A stretch of DNA of 64,000 nt from Malachius bipustulatus (taxonomy: Eukaryota; Arthropoda; Insecta; Coleoptera; Melyridae): positions 3,100,001-3,164,000 of the forward strand of contig OU342635.1 of NCBI GenBank assembly GCA_910589415.1. Reading direction: 5' to 3'. The position numbers and the translations under genes are program-made. The notes under the pieces are model-generated. The model was not told where the DNA came from. It ran no database searches and saw only the letters and a program-made list of their open reading frames with translations. Of the stretch, positions 36,831 to 48,600 are shown one piece after another (position 1 is the first letter of the stretch; every line of letters starts with the position of its first letter).

Positions 36831-37822
36831 TGTAGCAATTTTCGGGGAGGTAAGGAACTCTATTTAGCAGCCAACTAGCTCAAAAATGGAAATTTATCCA
36901 TTGTTATGGCAATGCACACAAATGAACAACGTCACAGGCAGAAGGAGATTCACAAGCAAATTTAAACAGTTTTTATTAACAATAATTATAGTAATTAATA
37001 TAAATAGACAGTAAAATATTTAAATATCACTAATAATTATTATAGAAGTTAAATAGAACACATTTAAATATCACAAAAAAGTGAAATATTCCAACAGATG
37101 GTAAAATACAGATGGAATCACACGTAGGTGCAATTATAAAAAAAAAAATTGAAAAATAGCAACAAGGCTAGGTGTATCAGTGAAGGGTTGAACTACTTAG
37201 CTTTGTAAAGCAGGTGGTTATGTTGCCTGTCTCCCAAAGGGGTTCAACACGACTCCCCAAGGATTCGCCACGGAATAACGGTACTGGTGATGGTGCTAGT
37301 CGTGGGTGCATGGCATGGCGCTGCCTGTAGATCCTCCTGGTTCTGGTGCCAGTGCTAGCGCTAGCTTGTCATGATCTTTAGGCTGTTATGGTCTTGATGG
37401 TCTTGATGTTAAGGCATTCATAAAAAAAGGGCGAACTCCCTCTACTGAGCGTGGAAAGGGTGCGCTTTCTAGCTGCGAGACATATTGATTGACATATTTT
37501 AACAGGAATCAATCACCCACTGATGTGCTCCACCTCTTATAACAAGTGCCCCCCTGTGAAGGTACCACGAGTTGAAACGACCCGACTCGAGAAGTTCAAA
37601 TGGCAGTGTCGCCACCGATCGGCGCATAACGCAATCTACCTCTTCTATAACCAGGGGTTCAATTCTGACAATTTGCACCGCTGTATGTTCCACATGTTGC
37701 ACTACAAAATAGTTCGATTCTTCGACAACCGCCAGAGGCACCGCACTTTTTTGCATTTGCGCAATATCATTTAAAGTAATTCTTCTGGTACATAGCATAA
37801 AATTAAAATAATAAATGAACAT
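36831..37822 (-). mobile_element. Possible LTR and 3' end of an LTR retrotransposon
   Basis: On the minus strand an open frame (from 37822) ends in RFNSWYLHRGALVIRGG and runs into ACAGGGGGGCACT, a good polypurine tract. Directly after it TGTTATAAGAGG (from 37544) starts a 714-bp segment that ends ATTGCTACA at 36831, with TGT...ACA termini. The segment contains AATAAA-like sequence near 36970, as an LTR would. No second LTR, primer-binding site or target duplication was found, and the upstream frame shows no domain I can name. It may be a truncated 3' end of a gypsy-type element, or only a coincidence of signals. Confidence 0.35.
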
Positions 37823-39178
37823 TTTATTTATGCACTTACCACGTAAAGTATGATATTACAGATACAAAATGTATGCTCCCTAAATTTATCTAGAAAAATG
37901 CGATTGTTTTTTTTTTAGGATAACGCCGTTATTTTTTATATTATTGGTTCCATCCGATAAATAATTTTGAAAATAATCTTAAGTTGTATGATCATTCATA
38001 TTTCCACTTCTTAAGGCCCTTCATTTTTAAAAGTTAAAGGGTTAAAGAGCTAATAAAATTTAAATTTCTAACGTTGATATCTCAGTTGTTTTTTATTTTA
38101 TAGAAATAAAAATAAAAACAAAAGTTTTGCTAAGAAAAAACCAAAATTTTTGTTCTCCACCATTTTTTACGTATAGTTAGTAGTTTTAAAGTTATTATGA
38201 AAAAAAGAGGCATTTTTGGAGAAATTTTAGAAATTCTGTTTTATTTAAATTGTACTTTTAAAAAAAGCCTTCGAAACCGGTCAAAGTTTTGGAGCTCTAC
38301 TAAAATAACGTGGAGAATCCTACAGGGATTTCTACAGCCCTACAAAAAGCTCTACAGGGCTTTTTGGTGGAAATGGCGCAGGTATGTTTTATTTTTCACT
38401 TTTCCTTAAAAAATTTTTAAATGCCATCTTATTTCCATCATAACTCGCTTAGTTTTAACGCAAGGCTTATTTGAAAGGTCTTTACAATTACTTTGAAAAA
38501 AGTTCCATAGGTATTTTCCCAAAAATGTATCGTTTTCCGTTATATTTAACCTCAAACACTAACGTTCGAGAACTCAAATAAAAAATTGACATTTTAGCTA
38601 GCTATAAGTCGATTTGAATTCTACGTAAAATGTTCATAAAAAAACTAATCTCGTTGTTTTCTTATTAGCTTTAATTTTGATCGGAACATTTTTTTCGAAA
38701 AACGTATAATTTTTGAACTATTTATAACAAACGGTTTCAAAACTTGTATTTTTTTATGAAAAACCATCATTTTCAATCATTAACAACTCAAAAAATATTA
38801 ACTTATCGAAAAAACTTTAGGGAAAATATTTTGCTTATAATTAGTTCCTTTATCGATTTTTGGAGTTATTTTTCATAAAATAATCTCAGTCCCCGAGAAG
38901 GGGTGGCATCCACCCTCAGGGTAAAAGCGCAAATCGGCACTATATCACTTTTGTTATTTAATGCACCCTCTAACTACTCACCAATTTTAGAAAAGCTGCA
39001 CAGTATTATAGTACCTAATAATAGTAAACCGCATAGCGTGATATTCAATGAATAACTAACTACCTCGAAACCTACTACGATCCTGTTCCCAATTACGAGA
39101 CAACACAATTATTTAAGATATGACGGCAGTGCGGCCTAATGCGGGCATAATTTAAACATTCAAACCTTAGAGCTAATA
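37823..39178. other. Intergenic, no gene seen
   Basis: AT-rich with many homopolymer runs. CTACAGGG/CTACAAAAAGCTCTACAGGG triplication near 38320-38360. No coding frame or RNA gene. Confidence 0.4.
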
Positions 39179-39640
39179 ATGCAAGCAAACGATTCTATTC
39201 TTAACACGCTCCCTTCTGTTGAAGCCCCGAAACAGAGAGATCCACGTACTTACAAGAAAACACAAAGGACAGGTACAAGGAAACTAATCGTGACTAAAAG
39301 CAAATATAAACAATTTTTGAAATCAAAGTTGTTTTTGGACTGTGTTGCCGTGGTCTATGAAGATTTGCTGCAAACAGCATCATCCGAAAGATCAACCAGT
39401 TGGTTAAAGCTTCCACCATCCCCGACCATGGCAAACGGCAGATTATGATTACCAAAGCCAGGACACCCAGACTGTATGGACTTCTAAGGATACACAAACC
39501 TAACGTGCCTCTTCGCCCCATTGTCAGTGCTATACATCCCCGACATAATATTCTCTGGCCAAATATCTTACTGTGCAACCTGTGCAACCTCCATGAACGA
39601 TCACGACGTCCGAAAACGGACAACGAAAAAGAGTAATCTT
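39179..39640 (+). pseudogene. Penelope-like retroelement fragment
   Basis: Two overlapping plus-strand frames keep parts of a Penelope-type reverse transcriptase N-terminus: QRDPRTYKKTQRTGTRKL near 39230-39290, then ARTPRLYGLLRIHKPNVPLR followed by PIVSAI near 39460-39530. The block Y/PRLYG.P/LKIHKP..PLRPIVS is characteristic of Penelope-like elements. A frameshift near 39400-39440 separates the two parts, and the catalytic YADD region and GIY-YIG endonuclease are absent, so this is a dead fragment. It lies between genes B and C. Confidence 0.7.
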
Positions 39641-41226
39641 CATTTCCATAGACTGGTAAAATCTACCCTCCAAAATTTAACATGTTTCAGAGGGCCGAGC
39701 AGCAATTAAATCATTTTTTTATTGAAAAGTGGAATGACCTTTTCAGATTACTGCCCGTGGATCAGTTACAAAGTTAATGAAGAGTATTTTTCGTGATAAG
39801 AATGTCCTTATTATTTACAGTGTCTGAGTACACGAATGCATGAATTGTGCAACGAACAGCGTAGGTACAAACAATTTTTAATTTCCTTGAATTGAAAGCA
39901 TTAAAAACAATATTTATATTTGAAATAATTTGTTGATATCAACAAACTGGTCCGTCGATCCAGTGCACGTGTACTACTCGGTGCATAGTCAGGTGCAGAT
40001 ACACTTAAAAAATAAGTTACTCAAGCACCACTAGAAGATAAAGATGTGGTGCTTCACTCCCGTAACCAACACAAGATAACTTGCAGACTTTGAGTGGCTG
40101 AGGGTAACTTTATCAAGCAGTGACAGTGATTTTTATTGTTTATTATTGGTAGACATTTTTTTGTACCTAATCAATCATAAATTTACCATACGTCTTAAAA
40201 TAATAATAAAATCACTTTTCTTATTATTATTTTTTATTTCAAATAAACCAGATCAACTAATCATGACAGTTAATAATATTTACATTAATATCTATGGTTT
40301 ATTAACATAGGAGTGTAAAATTACAAAATAAATATGAGTAGCAAAATCAAAATTAAATAGAGAATACTCAGAAAAACATAAAAGGAAAATAAACAGCAAA
40401 TGCCACATTTTACAAAAAAATACAGCCATCACGTGCAAACAATGGACACTCAGCCTGGATTCAGGAAACTTATAGAGACATTTTTGTGTCAAATATCTTC
40501 TCATTTGCTTGAAAAATGACTCGAATTTCCTATTGATCAGATCTCTTCTGGCAGATGGGGCGAAAAATTGATCATATACCTTATAGGTATCAACGCCACT
40601 GATGATTTTTTACATAAATGCCTGAGTTATGAGACGAAAAAGAAAAGAAATTAAATTTCAATTTAATAATTAATAAAAAAAGGATTATTAAACAGCATGT
40701 CACAGTTCCAAATTTTCTTTTAAGAAACAAATGAAATTTGAGAAACTTATTCAAACATACTCTACTCTTTTTTTTCTCTTGCCAGGATTACTGACTTAGT
40801 TCTAAGTACTACAAGGACGTGCGATTTTTGAAAATCTAAGCATATCTATTAGTTTGCCAAAAACAATGAAATCTAAAAAATAAACGTGAAGGAGTAAAAA
40901 AGAACACCCTTGAGGGGGTTTCAAAATTAAATCATGCTCTCGCCAAACTTATCTTTCCAATGGTTACACTTGACGACAATAAAGCGTAACTATGGTGACG
41001 AATAATAACAATATAGCCAAGTCTAATTTTTCTGGCCAAATAGCTGGTAAAAGCTAAAAGCCATAAGCACTAAAGAAGAATAAGTCTAAACGCCAAGTTT
41101 CGGGTTGACAATAATAGTCGCGGTTTAATTTGACAGTAGTTTGCCAAAATTAATCCAACTTTAGTGCTTAGAATGCCCCAATATAAAAAATTCCTCATTG
41201 TATTCAGAAGAAAGTCGGTATGTATA
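39641..41226. other. Intergenic, no gene seen
   Basis: AT-rich. Short inverted GGTGCTT/AAGCACC motif near 40020-40060. No supported gene. Confidence 0.4.
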
Positions 41227-42508
41227 CAGGGTGTTAAGAAAATGACGGATAAACTCTTCAGTACATTGTAGGGGACACTCAATAAAGTACGGGAAAAATA
41301 ATTTTAAAAAATCCAGAGCTATATTTTAAAAGATATAAGCAAAATCTTGAACAATAAATTTGGCAACGTTTAACACGATAACAGTTGGTATTTTGGTAAT
41401 TTCGTCTAATTTCTAACAATGCAGGTAGTCAAGGTATCAAAACCGTTGTTGCCAAATGTTTTTTTTCAGCATCTTAGAAAAGAAAAAAAAATTCTTATTA
41501 AATTTTCAATTAACAAGGGTCGTAGGTTGAGTCGCTAGTCTAAGAGGGTCAACAATAACAAGCAGGTCAGCAGAACAACAGGTACTCTTTATTAAAATAT
41601 AAAATATATCACAGTGATTAATATTGCACTCTTGAGCACGGTTAACAGATAATAAAAAAACAAGAGCGTGCGGTGCTAATCGAATGAATGGATCGGGTGC
41701 TAAGAGTTTACAAGGCACTTATCTTCGTATGGCTTGGCTCCAGGAACTTGCTTGGTTTGAAAGGGTGACTTGGTATCCAAGAAAATCTGCCTTGGTACGT
41801 GGAGTTCTTACTTGGTATCCAAGAAAATCTGCCTTGGTACGTGGAGTTCTTCTCGGTACGAATAAGATGGCCTCCAGGGAAAAGAGTGAACTCCAGGGAA
41901 AAGATGACCTCCAGGAAAAAGTTGCCTCCAAGAAAAAGATTGCCTCCAGGGAAAAAGCAAGCCGTAGGGAAAAGCAAGCCAAAACGTGAGGGATGGTTAT
42001 AATAATTTAAGTGAAAGTTCACAACGCCATTTCGCTAAAAATTCCCTGTGTTTTTCGGAAACGACCTTCCTCTAGCGAATTCCAGGAGAGAAAAAAAAAG
42101 TGAAAACGCGTTCACCTGCGTTCCGGGTTGGAATTCGACAATCGATGTTACGAAACTCGAGGCCGCCAGCCGGCCGTGTTGCATTGCACTAAAATCCACT
42201 ATCACTCACTCACTGCGCGCGCCCGCCGTTGTCTCCGTGTTACCGGCATCTAGCCGATACGTACGAAATGTACGTTACACATCTTAAGCAATTTTTTTAA
42301 TTGATAACGATCAAAGTACCTTTTTTATATCTGTCAGATCATCTAGTTTTTGCAAATACCGAAAAACAAAGATAGTAAAATGTTAACTTTGGCATTTTTT
42401 ATCTCACCAAATTGAAGACCAGAATTTTTTAAATTATTTTTCCCGTACTCTACTGAGTGTTCCATATAATGTACTGAAGAGTTTATCCGTCATTTTCTTA
42501 ACACCCTG
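41227..42508. mobile_element. CAGGGTG element with ~80-bp terminal inverted repeats
   Basis: CAGGGTGTTAAGAAAATGAC (41227 on) continues for about 80 bp to ...ACGGGAAAAATAATTT, and the reverse complement stands at 42428-42508, ending in ...TTCTTAACACCCTG. TATA flanks both ends. Only the terminal parts match as inverted repeats. The middle carries a GC-richer insert (about 41508-42278). No transposase. Same end motif as the palindromes at 14044, 15720 and 53121. Confidence 0.75.
41508..42278 (-). mobile_element. GC-rich insert, possible solo LTR
   Basis: Sits inside the 41227-42508 element. Read on the minus strand it begins TGTAACGTACATTTCG, has a GC-rich first third, an AATAAA at about 41593-41598 followed by some 85 nt, and ends near CCTTGTTA, which is the general layout of an LTR (U3, polyadenylation signal, U5). 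Internal repeats: a 41-bp unit starting CTTGGTATCCAAGAAAATCT is duplicated in tandem at about 41769-41851, and CCTCCAGGGAAAAG-type units recur about six times from 41870 to 41975. The 3' terminus does not end in a clean CA and no target duplication was found. Confidence 0.35.
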
Positions 42509-42689
42509 TATAATCCTGCCGAGCAAAAAAATTAGGGATGTAATTTGAAAAGAACGAATAGGGGATGGTTACTTGGGCGTTGAGAAGCTCAAATGTGTAT
42601 TGAGGGTGCAGCCGCCGCAAAGCCAGGGGTATATTTTAAACTTCTGAAGTATAATATTATCACAGTCATAGTTTCCCAAAGAGGAGACA

Positions 42690-45215
42690 TATTAGAATAG
42701 AAGTTTAGGCATATTAGAATTTTTAGAGGAAAGTTTTGCTATAGTTTTGATTTTCTCACCCTTTTATATTTTTTGGCGCGCTAGACACAAATTTGGAATA
42801 TTTGCTGGCAAAAATTTGTCCCGGAACTTTGTTTTTTTTTTGCAACCATTTGCAACTAGATATGGGAATATGTTTTGTTGATAAAATGGGCTTGTCGAGA
42901 AAACACTTCCTTTCTGAAATTTAGACCATAAACTGAAAAAGTGCAAATTTTGTCAAAAATTAAAAAAAAAACAAGTTCCGGGCCAAATTTTTGCCAGAAA
43001 ACTTCAAATTCGTGTTCAACGACCCAAGAAACATAGAGGATATAGGGTAAGGAAATCAAAACTACTTATAGCAAAACTTTACAAAACCCCTCGCAATGAG
43101 AATGTTTTTTGTGGCACGCTCTACCGGGGGAACTAGTCTTCAAAAAAAATCGTTTTTTTTAAGAGAAATGTGGAGAAAAATTTCCACTTTAATTTTCTAT
43201 AAAATGGGCTTGTCGAGAATGCTCGCTTTCTGAAATTTAGACAAAAAATGGAGAACAGTACTGAAATTTGGACAAAAAGTGCCAAAAATTTGGGTAAAAA
43301 ACTAGAAAGATTATGTCAAAAAAAGTGCAAAAAAAACAAGTTCCGGGCCAGTTTTTAGCAGCAAACTTCAAATTCGTGTTTAGAGTCCCAAAAAACATAG
43401 AGGATGAGATAGTCAAAACTGTAGCAAAACCTTCCAAAACCATACGCAATGGGAATAAGTTTTTTGGCGCGCTCTTCCGGCGGAACGGATAGTCTTTCAA
43501 AAAGCGTTTTATGATAAATGTAGGAATTCTTTTCTATTTTAATTATGTATTGTATAATGGACTTGTCGAAAAAGCGCTTCATTTCTGAGATTTAGACCAA
43601 AAACTAAAAAAATTATAAAAATTTGGGCAAAAAAAGTGGAAAAAAACAAGTTCCGGGCCAAGTTTTTGCCAGAAACTCCAAAATCGTGTTTAGTTACTCA
43701 AAAAACATAGGTGAGAAAATCAAAACTATAGCAACATTTCTCAAAACCCCTTGTAATGGAAGTAAGTTTTCTTGGCGCGCTCTATCGGGGGAATGGTTCG
43801 TCTTCCAATAAAACGGTTTTTTATGAGAAATGTGTAAAATTTTGTCCACTTCAATTGTTTATAAAATGGGCTTCTCAAGAAAACGCTTACTGGCTGAAAT
43901 CTAGACCAAAAACTGAAATAAGTGCAAAATTTTGGCCAAAAAAGTGCACAAAAATCAAAGATTCGGACCAAATTTTTTCCAGGAAACTTCACATTCGTGT
44001 TCAGCCACCCAAAAAACATACAAGGTGGGAAAATTAAAACTATAGCAAAACTTTCCAAAACCGGACGCACTGAGAATGTTTTTTTGGCGCCCTCTACCGA
44101 AGGAACGGTTAGTCTTCAAAAAAAAAAAAAAAACGATTTTATGAGAACGTAGTACATTTAGGCTACTTCAATTTTTTATAGAATGGACTTGTAGAGAATA
44201 CGCTTCTTTCCAGAGAATTAAATAAAAAACTGAAAAAAAAAAATGGGCAAAAACTACAAAAAAAATCTCTGTGACAAATTTTTGCAACCAAAATTCAAAT
44301 TCGTATTATGCGATTCAAAAAAACATAAAGAGGGTGAGAAAAACAAAACTATAGTGAAGCTTTCTCGAAAAACCCCTCGCAATGGGAATATGATTCTTTG
44401 ATGCGCACTACCAAGGTTAGTCTTCCAAAAAAAAAGGTTTTTTTTATGAGAAATGTAAAAAGTTTTTCCCATTTTAATTTGCTATAAAATGGGCTCGAGA
44501 AAACGCTTCCTTTCTAAGATTAAGACCAAAAACTGAAATAAGTGCAAAATTTTGGCCCAAAAGATCAAAAATTTGCCCAAAAAAGTGCAAAAAACCACAG
44601 CTCTGGCCAACATTTTGTCAGAAAACTTCAAATTCGTGTTAAGCGACCCAAAGAACATAGGGGGTGAAAAAATTAAAACTAAAGCAAAACTTTCCAAAAC
44701 CCCACGCAATGGAAATTTTTTTTTGGCGCATCGATTTGCGGAAAATACGCGCCCTTTCTGAGAATTGAACCAAAAACTGAAAAGAGTGCAAAAATTGGGT
44801 AAAAAGTGCAAAAAAAGATCCAGCCCAAATTTTTGCAAGCAACATTCGAATTCCTATTATGCGACCCAAAAAAAAACAAAACATATAAGGATAACTTTCG
44901 CAAAACCCCTCGTAATGGTAATTTTTGCGCGCTCTAACGGGGAAGCGGTTAGTATTCCAAAATGAAAAACGCTTTTTTCATGAGAAATGTGGAAAATTTT
45001 GTCTACTTTAATTTTCTATAAAATGGGCTTGACGAGTATAAGAACGCTTTTTTAGCAATACCAATATGTTTTTTGGCGCGCTCTATCTGGGGAACGATTA
45101 GTCTGCCAAAAAAAAAAACGTTATTTTGTCCACTCCAATTTTATATAAAATTGGCTTGTCGAGAAAACACTTTCTTTTGAGATTTAAGCCAACGGTAACG
45201 AAAGAGCAAAAATTT
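42690..45215 (+). repeat. ~310-bp tandem satellite array, about 8-9 degenerate units
   Basis: A unit of roughly 300-360 bp repeats head to tail. Each unit contains, in order, AAAATGGGCTTGTCGAGAAA, CTGAAATTTAGACCAAAAAC, AAAAAAGTGCAAAAAAACAA, GTTCCGGGCCAA, CTTCAAATTCGTGTT, CAAAACTATAGCAAAACTTT, CCCCTCGCAATGGGAA and TTTTTTGGCGCGCTCTACCG. The GGCGCGCT block falls near 42775, 43111, 43462, 43769, 44084, 44396, 44722, 44923 and 45072. Units are 10-25% diverged by eye, and the last ones are shortened. Frames of 60-120 codons on both strands here are by-products of the repeat. It lies between genes B and C, ending about 440 bp from the stop codon of C. Confidence 0.85.
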
Positions 45216-45634
45216 GGGAAAAAAGTGCAAAAAACAGACAAAGCTTCAAATGAGGTCAGAAGCCTCATTAGCATAAACAACCAATACAAGTTCCCCGAGA
45301 AATATCTATTTTATATTGCTGCTTATTATGTCTGATGAGGCGTGTAGTAAGTGTGACTGTGAGCGTTGAACGTTTTTCTAGTCACTTTTATTTAATATTC
45401 AGTCAGAAAAGTGGTTTTTCTGATATCAATTATTCCTATTTGGTATGTATAGCGAGTTACAAAAACAAAAAAAAACAAGATGAGTGACTATAAATAATTT
45501 ATTATTTATTTTAATTATTTAGATTTTATTGTATCTGCTATATCGATTGTGCAATTTCTGTAAATCTCAATCTTTGATCCCAAGTTCACTGTCAATTTGA
45601 GTTTCAGAGAAGTTGACCGTGTATAATGTTGTTC

Positions 45635-45656
45635 TTTAATATTGTTTTTGTTTATT
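45635..45656 (-). promoter_or_regulatory. Candidate polyadenylation signals of gene C
   Basis: AATAAA overlaps the stop codon on the minus strand (45656-45651) and an ATTAAA variant follows at 45640-45635. The second is at a more plausible distance for cleavage. Confidence 0.35.
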
Positions 45657-48600
45657 TATCCACACTGCGAACACGAATTTTCAAAGGATCGGCAATTCCA
45701 TAGAACGATTCCATTGTAAATCTCATATCTTTATGATGCCAAGATAGTTCCAAGTTCCTTACAATCTGTGAAATAAACCCACATTAGATACATTGTAATT
45801 AAGGCGTTATTACACAAAAACCTTAGCAATAGCCGTCTCCATTTCCAGGTAAGCTACTCTAATTCCAACACAAGATCTAGGTCCAAAGCCGAAAGGAAGC
45901 GAAACGAACGGATTCATATTTTTATGTGAGAGAGGTCCTTCCGTACTCCTCAGCCATCGTTCGGGAAGGAACTCTCTAGCTCTGTGAACGTATTTTTCAT
46001 CCAAGCTTATCGATAAATGACTGGTGGATATTTCGGTCTAAAAAATTGTCAGTAATAATAAAAATGGTTCTATTGTATTGAGTAATAACCGTTTCATACT
46101 CCTTTGGGGATTTTGTATCCCTGCAAAACCATGTCTTTAATTGTCGTTCTACTATTCACGGGTGAAATAGGAACCAACCTTAGTGATTCTTTAATGATTG
46201 CCCGTAGAAGAGGAGTATTGTTTAACACTTCTTCAGTGACGGGAGAATCTTTAGAAGGCATCACTTTCATGAGTTGACGTCTTAAGTCTTCTTGTTTTTC
46301 CGGATTGCGGGCCAAAAAGTATAAAATTGATGCCGTTGATCTACTCGTCTAGAAAGAATAAATTATTATTAATACTTATCTTATAGTAATTAAATCCCTA
46401 TTTAGTAAATATTTAAAACAAACCTATACAACTATAACACTGCGATTCCGAATCGGAAGATACCTGCTCAGGTTTGAATTAAAACTCGGAATTTAAAAAA
46501 ATAGAACTGGTGTGGCGATTCTAGGCCTTCGTACATACCTAATTAGAATAATAAAAAAAAAACTTACCGTGTCGATGCCAGCTACAATTAAATCCATCGC
46601 CATTGCAATGCCTACTTTAAGATCTTTCTGGCTAAGCTTCTCCAAAATACTCATCTGATGATCTGACTTCAGGTAATCGGGATTTTCAATTTTTTGCCGT
46701 GCTTCACTCACATACTTATACGCTATTCTGAAAAAAAAAAACAATGAAGGTGCTTACGATATTGAGGTTTATTCCATTTTTACTCAAAAATCTGATCCAT
46801 GACCTTCATTAGTCGTCTAAAATTTGGTGTAGAAATTTCGGTAAGTTTCCAGAACGAAGGCTTAAATTCCAGTTTATTTTCCAATACGAACATCTCAGTG
46901 ACGCTGTTTATTAGACGCTGGGCGTCTGAATCCGGTTTTAGGTTTGCGTCCAGACATCCTTAACAAGAAATATGATTACGTTATTCTGTCTAATGGAACT
47001 TTAATGTTTGATTTGGTTTTTGTTATACTCGCTCCTAGTTATAGTTAAATAAGTATTTTGCAATGAACTCCGGAAACTTCATTTTAAAAGGTTAATGTTT
47101 TAAACTACCTCTGCGTTTTTTTATGCAATATTTTCTATACGTTTTTAAAGACGATAAAAATTGCTACAATTTGAGATTAAAATCAGCCCTGTGGGTCCAA
47201 CACTTACCAAGAAACAGCTTTCCAAAAATTGATAATTTTTCCCAAAAAAGTGAAATTTTAAGATTTTGTCAATTTTCTACTCCGATGTAGGAGAAAATAC
47301 TCATTTTACGGATAAAATTATATAAACAAACGTTGTAGCAAATGCAATTAGCTGTAATATAAGCAAAAAACGACGTCTGGAGGCCAAATAGTTTACTCAC
47401 AAATCTTAAATATCAAAAAATAGGAAAATTGCATATGCTTTGAAAGTTTGCTCTAATTACTTCTCACAAATCGCAATGGATTGATAGGGGTAGTTAGAAA
47501 GCAAAAACCATGTAGATACATCCACAATAAATATTTATTTAAACTACTAAAATTCTAATTATTTATTAAGCATCTTTATAAGGCATTATTTTTGGTTAGA
47601 ATCATTCATTTTAAACGCTCCTTGGGTGGTTCATAAAAATTGTCTGTAACAGCCTGAAAAATCGACACATAAATGTCGAAGTCGTCTTCTCTCTCTCTCT
47701 TCAGCAATTGGAACCTCGGCGACGTTATGGCAAGAGACACCGAAGTAAAATTTTGCATAAAATTAAAAAAAAAAATGCCGAGCTTTTGAGGCCTGCTTTT
47801 ACGCAGGTACAGCCGCCTCGGCTCCCTTGCACGCGCATGATAAAAATTTCAAAATGGAGGGGGGTGCCACTTCTCTCTTCATTGTTGTTGGGTCTTTCAC
47901 CATCTCCATTGAGTGGCATCTTTTTCCACCCCCAATTACTTCTGAACTTGGTGCATGGTAAGTTCGGTAAGCTTGTTGCGCAATCTTCTTTTGGAAGCAA
48001 CCGGGCGAGGTCAATCTTAGCAAAGTTTTTTGTATTACAGACTGTGGAGCGTATCTTGAGTGTAGTCTCCTCCATACAGATCTACTACGCAATTCGCTTC
48101 GGCATCTGGAATGGCTTGGTAGACTCAATTAGATTGGAGGAACACTTTAGTTCAAAGTTTTTCTGAATTTCTCTTCACAGTGTCTTTGTAACAGTTCCTT
48201 TAACAATTTCAGTAACCGTTCCAGGAGCGTTCTTTACCTCCCCTCAAATTGCTTGGAGGGGGGAGGAATAATTGAACGTTATATGTTCTTTCCAGCCGAA
48301 GTGGTATCGCACCCAGTGACGGCGTGGAGAAACAACTTGAATCCTGGGGGGGCGGACTTCCAAATCTCTACTATTGAATGAGGTTGAAGAATGTTGTAAG
48401 GGACCAACGTTACAACTCTGCTACTTTTCTGGAAATAAACACTCTTCACAGCCCCTCCCATGTACCATTGAGGAGAAGAAGGAGAATCTTGTCAAGTGTC
48501 ACCTTAACGATGTCGCAATAAGCATCCTCGACTGCATGCTTTGTTTCAATTCCTAGCTCTGGAAGGCGGAGCAAACAGTCGTCGTTAGTTGCTGTCATTG

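Noticed and set aside
37523..37774. 83-codon plus-strand frame
   Set aside because: Overlaps the minus-strand frame that leads into a polypurine tract. Neither is a recognised gene, and the plus frame has no supporting signal.
41769..41975. Short regular repeats considered as a CRISPR array
   Set aside because: Units are directly adjacent or irregular without unique spacers, and this is a eukaryotic genome.
42764..45335. Many 60-118 codon frames on both strands
   Set aside because: They recur with the satellite period and exist in several frames at once; repeat by-products, not genes.
47708..48166. 152-codon plus-strand open frame
   Set aside because: Antisense to the TGCDTTS-type relic, whose minus-strand motifs are recognisable. 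It shows no domain of its own.
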